A stretch of DNA of 64,000 nucleotides from Verrucomicrobiota bacterium (GCA_017305195.1 JAFKMU010000067.1:1-64000); one strand, 5' to 3'. Positions 17,158 through 25,928 are shown, counted from the stretch's first letter. Program-made: numbers and translations. The notes: generated by a model from the sequence alone, not told the origin.

Positions 17158-20100
17158 AGACAGGTTCCAGTTGCTGATCGATCACCTTGCCGGTGAACCG
17201 GTCCAGGGCGACATGCAGCCAGTAGCGTTTTTCCCCCTCGACGATGAAGCTGTTCAACGTCTGGGCATTGGGCGCCATGCGACCCGTCTGGGCGATGACG
17301 TCGATCAGGAGATTCCATGTGCGCGTGTTGCTGACGGACGAGAGGGCGCGCACTGGAGCCTCGATGTAGGCCTTGTTCCCGGAGTCGGCAGAGGCGGGCA
17401 GCGAGTTGAAAAGCGGATCAGCCAGCGCTGTGACCAGGGCGGCACGGTTGGAGACGAGGCCGGGTCCCGAGGCTTGCACGGTGCTGGCGATGGCTTTGGC
17501 CATGAGCTCGGCATTGGCGGCGGAAATCTGGAGGCCGGGGGAGATCTCTTTCTTGCCCGCTCCTGTCAGGACGGCCTGCAGCACGCTGGAGGGAGCGAAG
17601 TTGGGGTTGATCTGTCCGGCAATGATCGCGGGTTCCTCGGTGACGGTAAACATGTCCAGCAGGGCACCGTCCGCGCTTTGCTTGGAAAAGAAGTCGAGGC
17701 TCTTATAAGGAAGGTCGCGGAAGGCGTACCCGAGCTCACCGACAGATCGGAACGGGCGATTCAGAATCACGGGCCTCCTCGCATTCTGGGTATTCGCCGT
17801 CGAGTTTGCCGGTGTGGTGAACTGCATCGTCCCATCGCCGCCGGGCTCCGTGTAGAGCACCCGGTATCCATCGCCGGGGCGGATGACACCGTCGGGATCT
17901 CCGTACCAGGCCCACGACCATTTGGCCCGGGGGTCATTGGAGTCGTACTCCAGATTCTGCACCCAGTCTCCTACGGCCAGGGTGTTTTGCCACATGTACT
18001 CCCACCCGCTGCGTACAGCATTGGGCGTGTAGAAGAATTTGTTGGCCGGATTGGCTGCTCCCACTCCTGCCGAGGCGACATCCGGTCGAGGTGTGTTGCA
18101 CCGGGGAGTTGTCTTGAATCCATCCCCAGTGAACCCGTTTGGGATGATGCTCATGTTGGCCTTCCATTTGCCCTGATAGCCAGTGGGGCCCTCTCCTGCA
18201 TGGTCCAGCTCCGTCTGGTTCAGCGAAAACCTGTCTGTCCTCGGATCTGATCGCGAGTAGTATCGATAGACATAGGGAACATAATCTCCCGTGACCCCAA
18301 AATACGCCGAAGGGTAGAGATAGTGCATCGAGTGATTGGATACACTCGTCCTCCCGCTGCCGTCTCCTCGGGCGTCATCAGAGGAATAGGAGGATATCCT
18401 GCTCACGTGGGCATAGGGCCGGTACGTCGAACCGTTGTCCGGGGAGTATTCCAGCGTGACGGTCAGGATCGGATTGGGAACGATCTGCGCCACGATGGGC
18501 TTGTTGACGTCATCAACGGCGTCCGTGATTGCCGCCGTGCCTGTGCCAAATATCGCGGAGCCGATGTGAAAGGCCAGGAAGGGGTTGCCGCCGTCCGTGC
18601 TTTGATAGGTCGAGGCCTGCCACAGGTTTTCCGCGGATGTTCCGGAGAAAGTGCCTGCATTGTCCTTGGTCAGGATGGCGGGAGCGTTGAAAAATGCGGA
18701 GGAGCCATCTCCCGTATCCGTAAAATAGAGGTACGACTTCGCCTCGGAAGGGCTGAATGACGTCGAGACGGAAGCGGACTGTCTCTTGCCGCCTGCGACA
18801 GAGCCATCCGCCTGATACCATGACACATAGGCGGAGCCGTTGAGCGCGAGACGGAAGTGCGTCGGTCTTTTCGCTGCGAGCGTTGCCGCCGTGGGCTGCT
18901 GGTTGATGTTCCAGATCTCGGGCTGAATCCAGCCATCCAGGAATCCGGAGGTCTTTTCCGTATATATGGGAAAGAGCCGCGTGATCTGGGGCAGGTTTTC
19001 CTGGCCGTAGACGATATTCTCCGGTCCGCGCGTGCGGGACGAGTCGAGGCTGGGGTCGAAATAGATCTCCGTCGGAAAGCCATCGGCATCATACTGGTCG
19101 ATGATGTTGGCTCCGATCTGAAGGATCTGCAGATCGGGGAATGAGAGGCTGGTATCGAAGTCGAGACCGGAGACGCCTATGTTGCCAAAGGCGAACCCGG
19201 CAGGGCTGGACCACGGGTCGGTATTGTTGTCTTTGGCCAGGTTGACTGCTCCCGGGTGCTTGCCGAGCGACCCTGCGAGGATTGCCGCCTTGAGCAGCTC
19301 AAAGAAATCCGGCTCCCGTCCCAATGCCGCCACCTGGTCGAGGGTGAGGATCTCCTGGGAGTTGCCGTGATCGTATTTCCAGCATGGATAGCCGTGATTG
19401 TCGGTTGTCCAGCTCAGCCCGAAACACTCCTTGATCGCCGCAGCCATTCCGGGTGCCGGGCCATCGGAGGTCAGCCACGCCAGCCGGGCAAGGGAGAACC
19501 TCCGGGCGAATGCCGGTTCCCCTGCCTTGATGGTGTACGTCGTCGTGCTGCCGTCATCCAGATAGTGGGTGACAGCGGTACTCGATGGCGCACGGAGATT
19601 GGCGATGTTCCGGTTGGGATTTGGAGTATTGGCTGTTCCTCCGGCTCCCTCTCCGGGATGAAAGATCCTGGCGCTTTCCGCATTGGCCGCGTAGTCGACC
19701 GAGGAGCCTGCGGGGGTGGTGGGGAACCACGATGGGGCATTGACCGCCCGGCTGAATGTCCCCAGGTACTGAAGGGCGTCGAGGTTGCCGGACAGCGAGG
19801 CGTTCTGCTGGAAGTAGTTGATCAGGTCCTGCCGGCCGAGGAGGGGATTGTCGCCTCCCGCAAAAGTCCGGAATCCTGTGGCGGCGCTGTTGGTGGCGGC
19901 GGGAATGAAACGGGAGGCCTGCGCTGCGAGGGAACCCTTGCTCCGCCAGGTGATGATCTGGTCGACAGTGGCGGAGCTCATGCCGGGCAACTGGCTCAGG
20001 TCGGCATAGGCGGTGTAGGATTTGCCGCTGATGGCGTTGGTGCCGTTCGCCTCGGATAGTGCGGACGACGGGTAGCCCGCCGCATTGAGATCAAGCAGGC

Positions 20101-20800
20101 CGCCTTCCTCGTAAATCACGAAGGAGTAGCGCCCCAGCACGGTGTTGGTGTTGCCCAGGTTGGGAGAGGCCGCAGTTGCGGAAAGGTCGGCAGCGGACAG
20201 GATGCGGCTTCCGCCCCGGGTGACATAGACCCAGTCGGGAGGGCTGTTGGAAATGACGGTGGGGACATTGGTTCCAAACAGGCGTGGCTTGTTCCAGCGT
20301 TCCGCCGTGATGAGGCGGCGATTGGCCGATGGAGTCGTGGAGGGTGCGGCGGACGCCCGGTTGGCAGGCAGCAGGGATGCCTCATATCCGGCAGGAGGAG
20401 AGGAGAAAAAAGGATCCGAGGCGCGGCTGACTCGTACCAGCGTGGCTGGCAGATCGGCGAACTGGGTCGTGGTGAACCCGATCCTGGCCGGCGCGGTGGT
20501 GAGGTTGGTCGATGGGATGAAGACTCGGACGTTGTTGCTCGTGTATACTGCGCCGGACGGGGTGCCGTCTTGCAGCGACCCGGCATTGATCTCCTGGCGC
20601 AGGTCGCCGAGGATTTCCTGCAGGGCTCCCTGGCCGAGTTCCTGGGCCTTTATGCTCTGGGAATAGTTTTGTGTCGAGAGGCGGTCGAGCTGCATCGCGA
20701 CGAGATAGGAAATGAGCAGGATGCTCATGATCACGATGCTGCACAGGACGACAACCAGAGCAGTGCCTCGGCGGCGGAGGGAGATTGTCGGAGTTTTCAT
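17150..20800 (-). CDS. Verru_Chthon cassette protein A (GspK-like large pseudopilin)
   Basis: A 1216-residue exported protein. The N-terminus is a prepilin-like signal: RRRG|TALVVVLCSIVIMSILLISY, with one hydrophobic helix and no Glu at position 5, as in the GspK class of minor pseudopilins. The rest is a very large periplasmic domain with no recognised enzyme motif. The C-terminal quarter has GspK-like features: NPNFAPSSVLQAVLTGAG (compare 'vNiNtA...vL.all'), and it ends FIVEGEKRYWLHVALDRF...EPVYE, nearly the same ending as the cassette 2 protein. Family name as I recall it: Verru_Chthon cassette protein A. By analogy with GspK it would cap a pseudopilus tip. Gene C ends 3 bases upstream. 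Confidence 0.85.
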   Translation of the reverse strand: MKTPTISLRRRGTALVVVLCSIVIMSILLISYLVAMQLDRLSTQNYSQSIKAQELGQGALQEILGDLRQEINAGSLQDGTPSGAVYTSNNVRVFIPSTNLTTAPARIGFTTTQFADLPATLVRVSRASDPFFSSPPAGYEASLLPANRASAAPSTTPSANRRLITAERWNKPRLFGTNVPTVISNSPPDWVYVTRGGSRILSAADLSATAASPNLGNTNTVLGRYSFVIYEEGGLLDLNAAGYPSSALSEANGTNAISGKSYTAYADLSQLPGMSSATVDQIITWRSKGSLAAQASRFIPAATNSAATGFRTFAGGDNPLLGRQDLINYFQQNASLSGNLDALQYLGTFSRAVNAPSWFPTTPAGSSVDYAANAESARIFHPGEGAGGTANTPNPNRNIANLRAPSSTAVTHYLDDGSTTTYTIKAGEPAFARRFSLARLAWLTSDGPAPGMAAAIKECFGLSWTTDNHGYPCWKYDHGNSQEILTLDQVAALGREPDFFELLKAAILAGSLGKHPGAVNLAKDNNTDPWSSPAGFAFGNIGVSGLDFDTSLSFPDLQILQIGANIIDQYDADGFPTEIYFDPSLDSSRTRGPENIVYGQENLPQITRLFPIYTEKTSGFLDGWIQPEIWNINQQPTAATLAAKRPTHFRLALNGSAYVSWYQADGSVAGGKRQSASVSTSFSPSEAKSYLYFTDTGDGSSAFFNAPAILTKDNAGTFSGTSAENLWQASTYQSTDGGNPFLAFHIGSAIFGTGTAAITDAVDDVNKPIVAQIVPNPILTVTLEYSPDNGSTYRPYAHVSRISSYSSDDARGDGSGRTSVSNHSMHYLYPSAYFGVTGDYVPYVYRYYSRSDPRTDRFSLNQTELDHAGEGPTGYQGKWKANMSIIPNGFTGDGFKTTPRCNTPRPDVASAGVGAANPANKFFYTPNAVRSGWEYMWQNTLAVGDWVQNLEYDSNDPRAKWSWAWYGDPDGVIRPGDGYRVLYTEPGGDGTMQFTTPANSTANTQNARRPVILNRPFRSVGELGYAFRDLPYKSLDFFSKQSADGALLDMFTVTEEPAIIAGQINPNFAPSSVLQAVLTGAGKKEISPGLQISAANAELMAKAIASTVQASGPGLVSNRAALVTALADPLFNSLPASADSGNKAYIEAPVRALSSVSNTRTWNLLIDVIAQTGRMAPNAQTLNSFIVEGEKRYWLHVALDRFTGKVIDQQLEPVYE

Positions 20801-20803
20801 GGC

Positions 20804-21583
20804 TCAGTGCAGGGGGTAATGGCGTTCAAAGACCCGTACGCCTCCGGTGAGTGGAGCGGGCAGACCCGCGGAGAAGGAAGGGTTCTGGATGACCGCATTC
20901 CAAAGGCTGGCGTACGTCTGGCCGGTGGCCGGGGTCCCGGAGAATTTTTGCAACAGGGCATCCAGCTTGCCGGTCTCGGAGCCGATCTTGATCGCCCGAT
21001 CATCGAGCGCGAGGAGGGAGATGATGACCGACCGGGTGTTGGACGACGCCTCCGGGTTGGTGTAGTCAAATCGATACCCTGGCTGGAAGGTTCCGTCCGC
21101 CGCGACAAACTGCCACTCGAAACGCAGCACGCCTTCGGCCACCTCCTGCTCCACAGCCTTTGCAAGATCGGGAAGCTTGTTTGTGGTGGCCAGGGTCATC
21201 GAGTTGGTGGAGAAATCGAGCCCGTAATCCGCCCGGCGGAAGACGGCGTTGGTGGCGAAATTGGTCTGGCTGTAGCGCACCAGCGAAAGGCGCCGGTTTC
21301 CATTCACTCCGCTGATCTGCGTGTAAAACGCACAGGCGGGGTTTCCATTTTCATCCAGGAATGCGGCGAGATCCGGACGCAGCACGGCAGATTGCAGATC
21401 GCGGTCGATCATGCCCAGGATGACTCTTGCCTTGGAAAAATTGTCGATCCGGGCGACACCGCTCAGCCAGGTCTGCTGCACGGCGCCCACGGCCTGGGCG
21501 AGGAGGATGAGCAGAAGCGACAGCACGGCGAAGGCCAGCAGCAGCTCGATCAAGGTGAAGGCGGACTGGACGCGGGATTTCAT
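20804..21583 (-). CDS. Verru_Chthon cassette protein C (GspJ-like pseudopilin)
   Basis: About 259 residues from the ATG at 21583, which overlaps the stop of gene B as ATGA. The prepilin segment is SA|FTLIELLLAFAVLSLLLILLA, with the conserved Glu-5; the residue before the cut is Ala rather than Gly. The periplasmic part has a PulJ/GspJ pattern: VILGMIDRDLQSAVLRPDLAAF, SLVRYSQTNF, LRFEWQFVAADG and PRSVIISLLALDDRAI-like segments. In secretion systems GspJ belongs to the tip complex with GspI and GspK. The frame is open for another 10 codons upstream, but the coupled ATG is preferred. Confidence 0.82.
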   Translation of the reverse strand: MKSRVQSAFTLIELLLAFAVLSLLLILLAQAVGAVQQTWLSGVARIDNFSKARVILGMIDRDLQSAVLRPDLAAFLDENGNPACAFYTQISGVNGNRRLSLVRYSQTNFATNAVFRRADYGLDFSTNSMTLATTNKLPDLAKAVEQEVAEGVLRFEWQFVAADGTFQPGYRFDYTNPEASSNTRSVIISLLALDDRAIKIGSETGKLDALLQKFSGTPATGQTYASLWNAVIQNPSFSAGLPAPLTGGVRVFERHYPLH

Positions 21584-22041
21584 GGCAGGGCGACCGTGCT
21601 GATGAGTTCGCAACGCCCCTGGGCCTTGTTTGCTCCTGCGGCGGAGGGCCAGAAAAGGCAGAGATAGACAGAGGATACGCTAGAGGGCGAGGACCGTGGA
21701 GCGATGCGGTACACCAACCCGAACCGCGCGTCTGTCGCGCTGGGCTGGCTGGAGCCATCGGCCGAAATGTAGACGGGAGACGACGGCAGGATTTCCGCCG
21801 CCTGATCCAGTCTTGGCAGGGCGCAGTTGGGAAGCGAGTTGGTCGGCGCGGCCTTGCGAGCATTCAGCATGGCCTGAGCCAGGGCGGTGGCCTCCATCTC
21901 ATCCACGGATTCCCGGTTGAGCTTGAGGCCAAAGGAGAACAACCCGATGAGAGCAACAGCGACAAAAGCAAAGATGCCCACGGCCAGGACGACTTCGACC
22001 AGGCTGAATGCGTGGTTGCGGTTGGGAAGTCTCAGGATCAT
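21580..22041 (-). CDS. Verru_Chthon cassette protein B (GspI/PilV-like pseudopilin)
   Basis: 153 residues from the ATG at 22041, which overlaps the stop of the upstream regulator gene as ATGA. The prepilin segment is RNHA|FSLVEVVLAVGIFAFVAVAL with Glu-5. The short periplasmic part starts FGLKLNRESVDEMEATALAQ, the ALAQ/A-x-x-xLxxR pattern of GspI, and ends in a beta region (YLCLFWPSAAGANK). The translational coupling to the regulator means that the regulator and the pseudopilins B, C and A are on one transcript. A longer frame reaching to 22221 lies inside the regulator gene and is rejected. Confidence 0.82.
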   Translation of the reverse strand: MILRLPNRNHAFSLVEVVLAVGIFAFVAVALIGLFSFGLKLNRESVDEMEATALAQAMLNARKAAPTNSLPNCALPRLDQAAEILPSSPVYISADGSSQPSATDARFGLVYRIAPRSSPSSVSSVYLCLFWPSAAGANKAQGRCELISTVALP

Positions 22042-23177
22042 AGGTCGCGATGGATGGCGGCCTCGTTCATCAAGGGCTGGAACGGCGGGATCGGTGGCGC
22101 GCCTGCAAACGAGCCGGCTCCCGGGACCGTGGTTCCGCGGATGGCGAGGGGGACATCGGTTGGCCGCATCAGGAGGGGACCTCTCCATATTTGCCCTCCT
22201 TCCGTCATCCAGTCGAGACACTGATTAATGAACGGGCCGGGATCGTGGGCCTCCAGGGCGGTAAGGGGAGGATCGAACATCGCAGCGATTCCCTCGCCAT
22301 TGGCGGAGCAGACCGCGATCTCGTGACCGATTCGCCGTCCGAGATCGGTGAGGGCGCTCATTAATCCGAGCGCCGCAGGAGTCGTGGTGCAGAACCAGCC
22401 CGTTTCCTCCCGGGCGTCCAGCGGCCGACGCGACATGATTTTATAAGCCTGTTGGATGGGATCTCCATGCGGGGGGACCGGGTGGTTTTCCAAGGCGCCT
22501 TCGATGCCGTTCATCTCTTTCCAAAGCCTCCACTGGTTGATGCGCTCGCGGATCTCCGGATTGTCCGGTTGTGTGCTGAGGCATCCGATTTTCTTGTGTC
22601 CCAGCGCCTTCAGATGATCGAGCAGGCGGTGAATGAATAGCGATGGAAAGATCTGGATCGACGGAATGCCGTAGCCGCTGAAGTCTTCATCCAGCACCAC
22701 CACGGAACTCGTGGGAGGACGCAGCCGGATGGCCAGCGACTCCGGCAGGGGCGCAGGCAAGGGGCTGAGGAATATCCCGTCGAAACCCTTGATGGCGCTC
22801 AGCAAAACCGGGTCGTCCCAGTGGAGATATACCACCGGACGGATGTTGCACGGGAGGCGGCTGCAGGCTTTTTCCAGGGCGATGCGCCATAGTCCCATGG
22901 CCGAGGATTTAAATGTCGGCATCAGCAGGCCAAAGTTGAAGTGAGTCTTCTGGCCCTGCCTTGCCCGCCTGATCTCTATCCTTCCATCCTCGCCCCGCAT
23001 GAGCAGACCGTCTTTCTCCAGCAACCGCAGGCCGCGCCGCACGCTCATGTAATTCACCCCGATCTCTTCGGCGAGCTGACGCTCCGAAGGAATCGACTTC
23101 AATGCGTATGCCCCATGGAGGATGCGGCGGCGCATCAGATTGGCCACATTTTTGTAGTTGGGGAGAAATGGTTCCAC
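22038..23177 (-). CDS. GntR/LacI hybrid transcriptional regulator, cassette 1
   Basis: The N-terminal winged helix is of GntR type (residues 8-75: NVANLMRRRILHGAYAL, SERQLAEEIGVNYMSVRRGL, LEKDGLL). The rest is a LacI-type periplasmic-binding-protein fold (FNFGLLMPTFKSSAMGLW, a KGFDGIFLSP segment, LKALGHKKIGCLST, FCTTTPAALGLMSAL and LTALEAHDPGPFINQCLDWM). Such hybrids bind a sugar-like ligand and repress or activate nearby operons. It is the first gene of the minus-strand operon with B, C, A and the fifth gene, and is divergent from D. Autoregulation through the inverted repeat at 23223 is likely. It is a close paralogue of the regulator at 24027. Confidence 0.88.
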   Translation of the reverse strand: MEPFLPNYKNVANLMRRRILHGAYALKSIPSERQLAEEIGVNYMSVRRGLRLLEKDGLLMRGEDGRIEIRRARQGQKTHFNFGLLMPTFKSSAMGLWRIALEKACSRLPCNIRPVVYLHWDDPVLLSAIKGFDGIFLSPLPAPLPESLAIRLRPPTSSVVVLDEDFSGYGIPSIQIFPSLFIHRLLDHLKALGHKKIGCLSTQPDNPEIRERINQWRLWKEMNGIEGALENHPVPPHGDPIQQAYKIMSRRPLDAREETGWFCTTTPAALGLMSALTDLGRRIGHEIAVCSANGEGIAAMFDPPLTALEAHDPGPFINQCLDWMTEGGQIWRGPLLMRPTDVPLAIRGTTVPGAGSFAGAPPIPPFQPLMNEAAIHRDL

Positions 23178-23222
23178 GGGGAAGGTGACGAAAAGCTGTC
23201 ATCGAAATGGAGCAAAATCAAG

Positions 23223-23237
23223 AAAATGTATCATTTT
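23223..23237. promoter_or_regulatory. Candidate operator AAAATG-N3-CATTTT
   Basis: A perfect 6+6 inverted repeat (AAAATG TAT CATTTT) in the roughly 105-base divergent region between the regulator/cassette operon and gene D. It is the longest of the three matching sites in the window. The location, about 45 bases upstream of the regulator start and of gene D, suits control of both directions. Confidence 0.45.
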
Positions 23238-23282
23238 GAAACTTTATTTTGACCAATTCCTAAATTCTGTTATGGGTTGCTC

Positions 23283-23903
23283 ATGCGCTCCCCCCGCACT
23301 GGCTCTCCTGAGCATCGAGGCTTCAGCCTTGTGGAACTCCTTGTTGTGATGGCCATTCTCGCCTTTGTGGCTGCCATGTCCGTACCTGCGATCTCAGGGC
23401 TGACGCAGGGGAGCACGATGAATAAAAACCTCCTCGTTCTTTCCGGTGTGCTGGAGCAGGCTCGCCAGCATGCCATCAGCAAGAATACCTACGTGTGGGT
23501 GGTGCTTTCGCTCCCGGCTTCGGTGAATGACCCGGTGAAGGTCGGGCAGATCGCTTCCCGCGACGGCACAGACGTGTTGGCGTGGTCGTCTGCACCGCAG
23601 TCACTGTCGAGTTCCTCTGTGCTGGAAATGGTCGGCAGGCCGCAGGAGCTTCATTTGGTGAAGATCGAGAATTCCACCCGGCCGGATGCCGGAGTAGCTC
23701 TCGCCAATGTGAACATCCAGGAGGGTTCCGGTCTGTGCTACACCAAAGCCATTCAGTTTACCCCGACGGGCGAGGCGAGGGTGAGTTCCTCAGTCGCGCG
23801 CTATATCGATGTCGCCATGTTGCAAAGTGCAGGCACGTCGCCCAATCAGGGCATCCTGCGGATCGCCGGGCTTACAGGCCGGACATCGGTCCGGCGCGAG
23901 TAG
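23283..23903 (+). CDS. Verru_Chthon cassette protein D (GspH/FimT-like pseudopilin)
   Basis: 206 residues. Prepilin segment EHRG|FSLVELLVVMAILAFVAAMS with canonical Gly and Glu-5. The periplasmic part has the GspH/FimT pattern: NKNLLVLSGVLEQARQHAIS followed by NTYVWVVLS, then FTPTGEARVSSSVARYIDVAM near the end, as in the 'f.p.G.a' strand of that family. ATG at 23283 is preferred over TTG at 23277. It is transcribed away from the rest of cassette 1, whereas in cassette 2 gene D leads the operon. GspH is the minor pseudopilin that joins the tip complex to the shaft. Confidence 0.85.
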   Translation: MRSPRTGSPEHRGFSLVELLVVMAILAFVAAMSVPAISGLTQGSTMNKNLLVLSGVLEQARQHAISKNTYVWVVLSLPASVNDPVKVGQIASRDGTDVLAWSSAPQSLSSSSVLEMVGRPQELHLVKIENSTRPDAGVALANVNIQEGSGLCYTKAIQFTPTGEARVSSSVARYIDVAMLQSAGTSPNQGILRIAGLTGRTSVRRE

Positions 23904-23912
23904 GCGGCTTGT

Positions 23913-23932
23913 GGCGAAAATCGGCTTTCGCC
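23913..23932. terminator. Possible hairpin between convergent genes
   Basis: GGCGAAA-ATCGGC-TTTCGCC: a 7-bp stem with a 6-base loop, 10 bases after the D stop and between D and the converging regulator gene. No T-tract follows, so it is only a weak terminator candidate. Confidence 0.3.
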
Positions 23933-24026
23933 GGAAGAGTTTCCAACCCCAGGGCCGCCGAGATCCGCCGGGCCTCCCGGGCAAGAAGCGATCCTCACCC
24001 AGCGCATCAGATTTCTCTCGACGGTG

Positions 24027-25118
24027 CTAGGCGGTCAGTCCCCGACCGGCTCCGGTTTGCGAGGATTCGCGAATGACAAGCGGCACGTCGGATGGGCGCA
24101 TCAAGAGAGGGCCCTGCCATTGGCGACCGCCTTTCATCATCCAATCCAGGCAGACAGAAATAAATGGAGTGGGATCGGGTGGTTCCAACGCTGTGAGAGG
24201 AGGGTTGAGCATGGAGGCAAGGCGCTCTCCATCCACGGCACCCATTGCGACATCGATCCCGGGTTTGATTCCGCGATCGAGGAGGGCGCGCATCGCTCCC
24301 AGCGCGGCAGGCATGGTAATGAAAAGCCAGGCCGTCTCGGGCGGTTTGCCGTTCTTCAGCAGGCGTTTCATCGACTCATAGGCGCACTCGACGGGGTCTC
24401 CGTAGGAGGATGCCGGCTCGTCCACCAGCCGACCGGTGAAGCCATGCGCGTTCATCCAATATCGCCACTGGTTGATGCGATCATCCACATCCGGGGTATG
24501 GGCCTGCGTATTGAAACAGCCGATGCGGCGGTGCCCGCCAGCATCAAAATGATCGAGCAGCTTCTGGACAAAGACCGGGGGGAACAACTGGATGGAAGGC
24601 GCCCCCATGGCCGTAAGGTCCTGGTCGATCACCACTACGGGATGCTCCTGTTCACGAAGCTTTTTGGCGACGGGGTCCGGAATCTTCTCGGGGATGGAAA
24701 TCAGAAACACCCCGTCAAATCCATCCAGTGCATCCATGAGGATCGGATCGTCCCAGTGCATATACAGGATCGGGCGGACGCTACAGGGCAGCGTGCTGGA
24801 GACCTTGTCGATCGCCAACCGCCACGACTCCACCGCGCCCGAGGTGAAGGTCGGAGTCAGGAATCCGAAGTTCAGGTGATTCTTCACCCCTTGCTGGATG
24901 CGCTTTACTCTCATTCTCCCATTGGGCAGGCGGGTCAGGATGTTCTCCTTTTCCAGAATCTGCAGACCACGGCGCACCGTCATGTAGTTGACTCCCAATT
25001 CCTCCGCCAGCCTTCGCTCCGAGGGGAAGAGCTTGATAGAGTACGAGCCTTGAATGATGCGCTTGCGTACGATTTCGGCGACTTTTTTGTATTGCGGGAA
25101 AAATTTCGAGTCGGCCAC
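24027..25118 (-). CDS. GntR/LacI hybrid transcriptional regulator, paralogue 2
   Basis: 363 residues with the same architecture as the regulator at 22038: a GntR winged helix (KKVAEIVRKRIIQGSYSI, SERRLAEELGVNYMTVRRGL, ILEKENIL) and a LacI-like ligand domain (LNFGFLTPTFTSGAVESWRL, LHWDDP-like MHWDDPILMDALDGFDGVF, GGHRRIGCFNT, TAWLFITMPAALGAMRALLD, PSDVPLVIRES). Many blocks are identical between the two proteins, pointing to duplication; the ligand domain has diverged and could recognise a different sugar. It is divergent from the two secreted proteins at 25310-29228 and probably controls them through the inverted repeat at 25143. Confidence 0.88.
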   Translation of the reverse strand: MADSKFFPQYKKVAEIVRKRIIQGSYSIKLFPSERRLAEELGVNYMTVRRGLQILEKENILTRLPNGRMRVKRIQQGVKNHLNFGFLTPTFTSGAVESWRLAIDKVSSTLPCSVRPILYMHWDDPILMDALDGFDGVFLISIPEKIPDPVAKKLREQEHPVVVIDQDLTAMGAPSIQLFPPVFVQKLLDHFDAGGHRRIGCFNTQAHTPDVDDRINQWRYWMNAHGFTGRLVDEPASSYGDPVECAYESMKRLLKNGKPPETAWLFITMPAALGAMRALLDRGIKPGIDVAMGAVDGERLASMLNPPLTALEPPDPTPFISVCLDWMMKGGRQWQGPLLMRPSDVPLVIRESSQTGAGRGLTA

Positions 25119-25142
25119 GGGAAGAAAGTTGAAAGTTAGAGT

Positions 25143-25154
25143 AAATGTTCATTT
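25143..25154. promoter_or_regulatory. Candidate operator AAATG-N2-CATTT
   Basis: An inverted repeat (AAATG TT CATTT) 25 bases upstream of the second GntR/LacI regulator and about 155 bases before the secreted-protein gene. Same half-sites as at 13198 and 23223, with a spacer one base shorter. Confidence 0.35.
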
Positions 25155-25309
25155 TCCGCAATACGAAGCGTTTTTTCCCGGATTTCTGTGGCAATCCGTA
25201 GCGAGGAAATGGCTTATTTTAATTTCTCATCCCGAGCACATCCTTTGTTTTTATTTCAAAAAGAAACAGATTGATTGACTGTGACGTATTTTGGATTAAA
25301 AGCAGGGAC

Positions 25310-25897
25310 ATGATATTGATGTCCCTCCCCCCGAGGAATCTGCTCTCTGTTTTCTGCCTGGCGCTGGTCGTGGTTGGTATGCCGCTGGCTTCCGCAGAGG
25401 AAGGGATTTCGCTGCTGGAGCCCGGGCAGCCCTCGATGGGTTGGGTGTTTGACAATGGACAGGAGTATCCCGGCGCCAAGGGGGGGCTGGTTGCGGTGGA
25501 GTCTTCGTCTCAGGACGGTGGCGATGTCCTTCGCCTGACCGGAGATTTCTCAGAGGGTGGAGCGTATGTCCAGATGCTGCGGGATGTCTCGGCAGGCGAG
25601 GTGGGCGGCCTCGTCTTCAAGGTCAAGGCATCCAATGTGGATCGCATGAAGTTGCGTCTGATCGATGAAACCGGTCAGTGTTTTCAAAGCAACCCGATCA
25701 TGCTGGGGGAAGGGTCCTGGCAGGAGGTGAATGTCGATATCGCCGATATCGCCAAGGGTGAGCATTGGGGCGGTGCGGCGGATGGAATCTGGCATGGCGC
25801 GCTCTCCAAGGTGGGGGTCCTGCTGAGCAGCAAGGGTAGCGTTCCGGAAGCCAGCATTGAATTTTCTGATATTCGCACCCTGCCTGTCATCAAATAG
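25310..25897 (+). CDS. Secreted carbohydrate-binding-like protein
   Basis: About 195 residues. A signal peptide (LLSVFCLALVVVGMPLASA) is followed by one jelly-roll domain of CBM type: LRLTGDFSEGGAYVQML, GLVFKVKASNVDRMKLRLID, GSWQEVNVDIADI and ASIEFSDIRTL. This resembles the binding modules fused to bacterial glycosidases, here as a free protein. No catalytic motif is seen. ATG at 25310 or 25319 fits the AGGGA ribosome-binding site; the longer frame from 25271 lacks support. The glycosidase gene follows 31 bases later, so the two probably form an operon acting on the same polysaccharide. Confidence 0.72.
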   Translation: MILMSLPPRNLLSVFCLALVVVGMPLASAEEGISLLEPGQPSMGWVFDNGQEYPGAKGGLVAVESSSQDGGDVLRLTGDFSEGGAYVQMLRDVSAGEVGGLVFKVKASNVDRMKLRLIDETGQCFQSNPIMLGEGSWQEVNVDIADIAKGEHWGGAADGIWHGALSKVGVLLSSKGSVPEASIEFSDIRTLPVIK

Positions 25898-25928
25898 CGT
25901 GTCGATCAGCTCGATATTCCTCCCTTAC

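Noticed and set aside
17045-18250. 401-codon open frame opposite cassette protein A
   Set aside because: It starts inside the fifth gene and runs antisense to A; A has a clear paralogue at 59597, the antisense frame has none.
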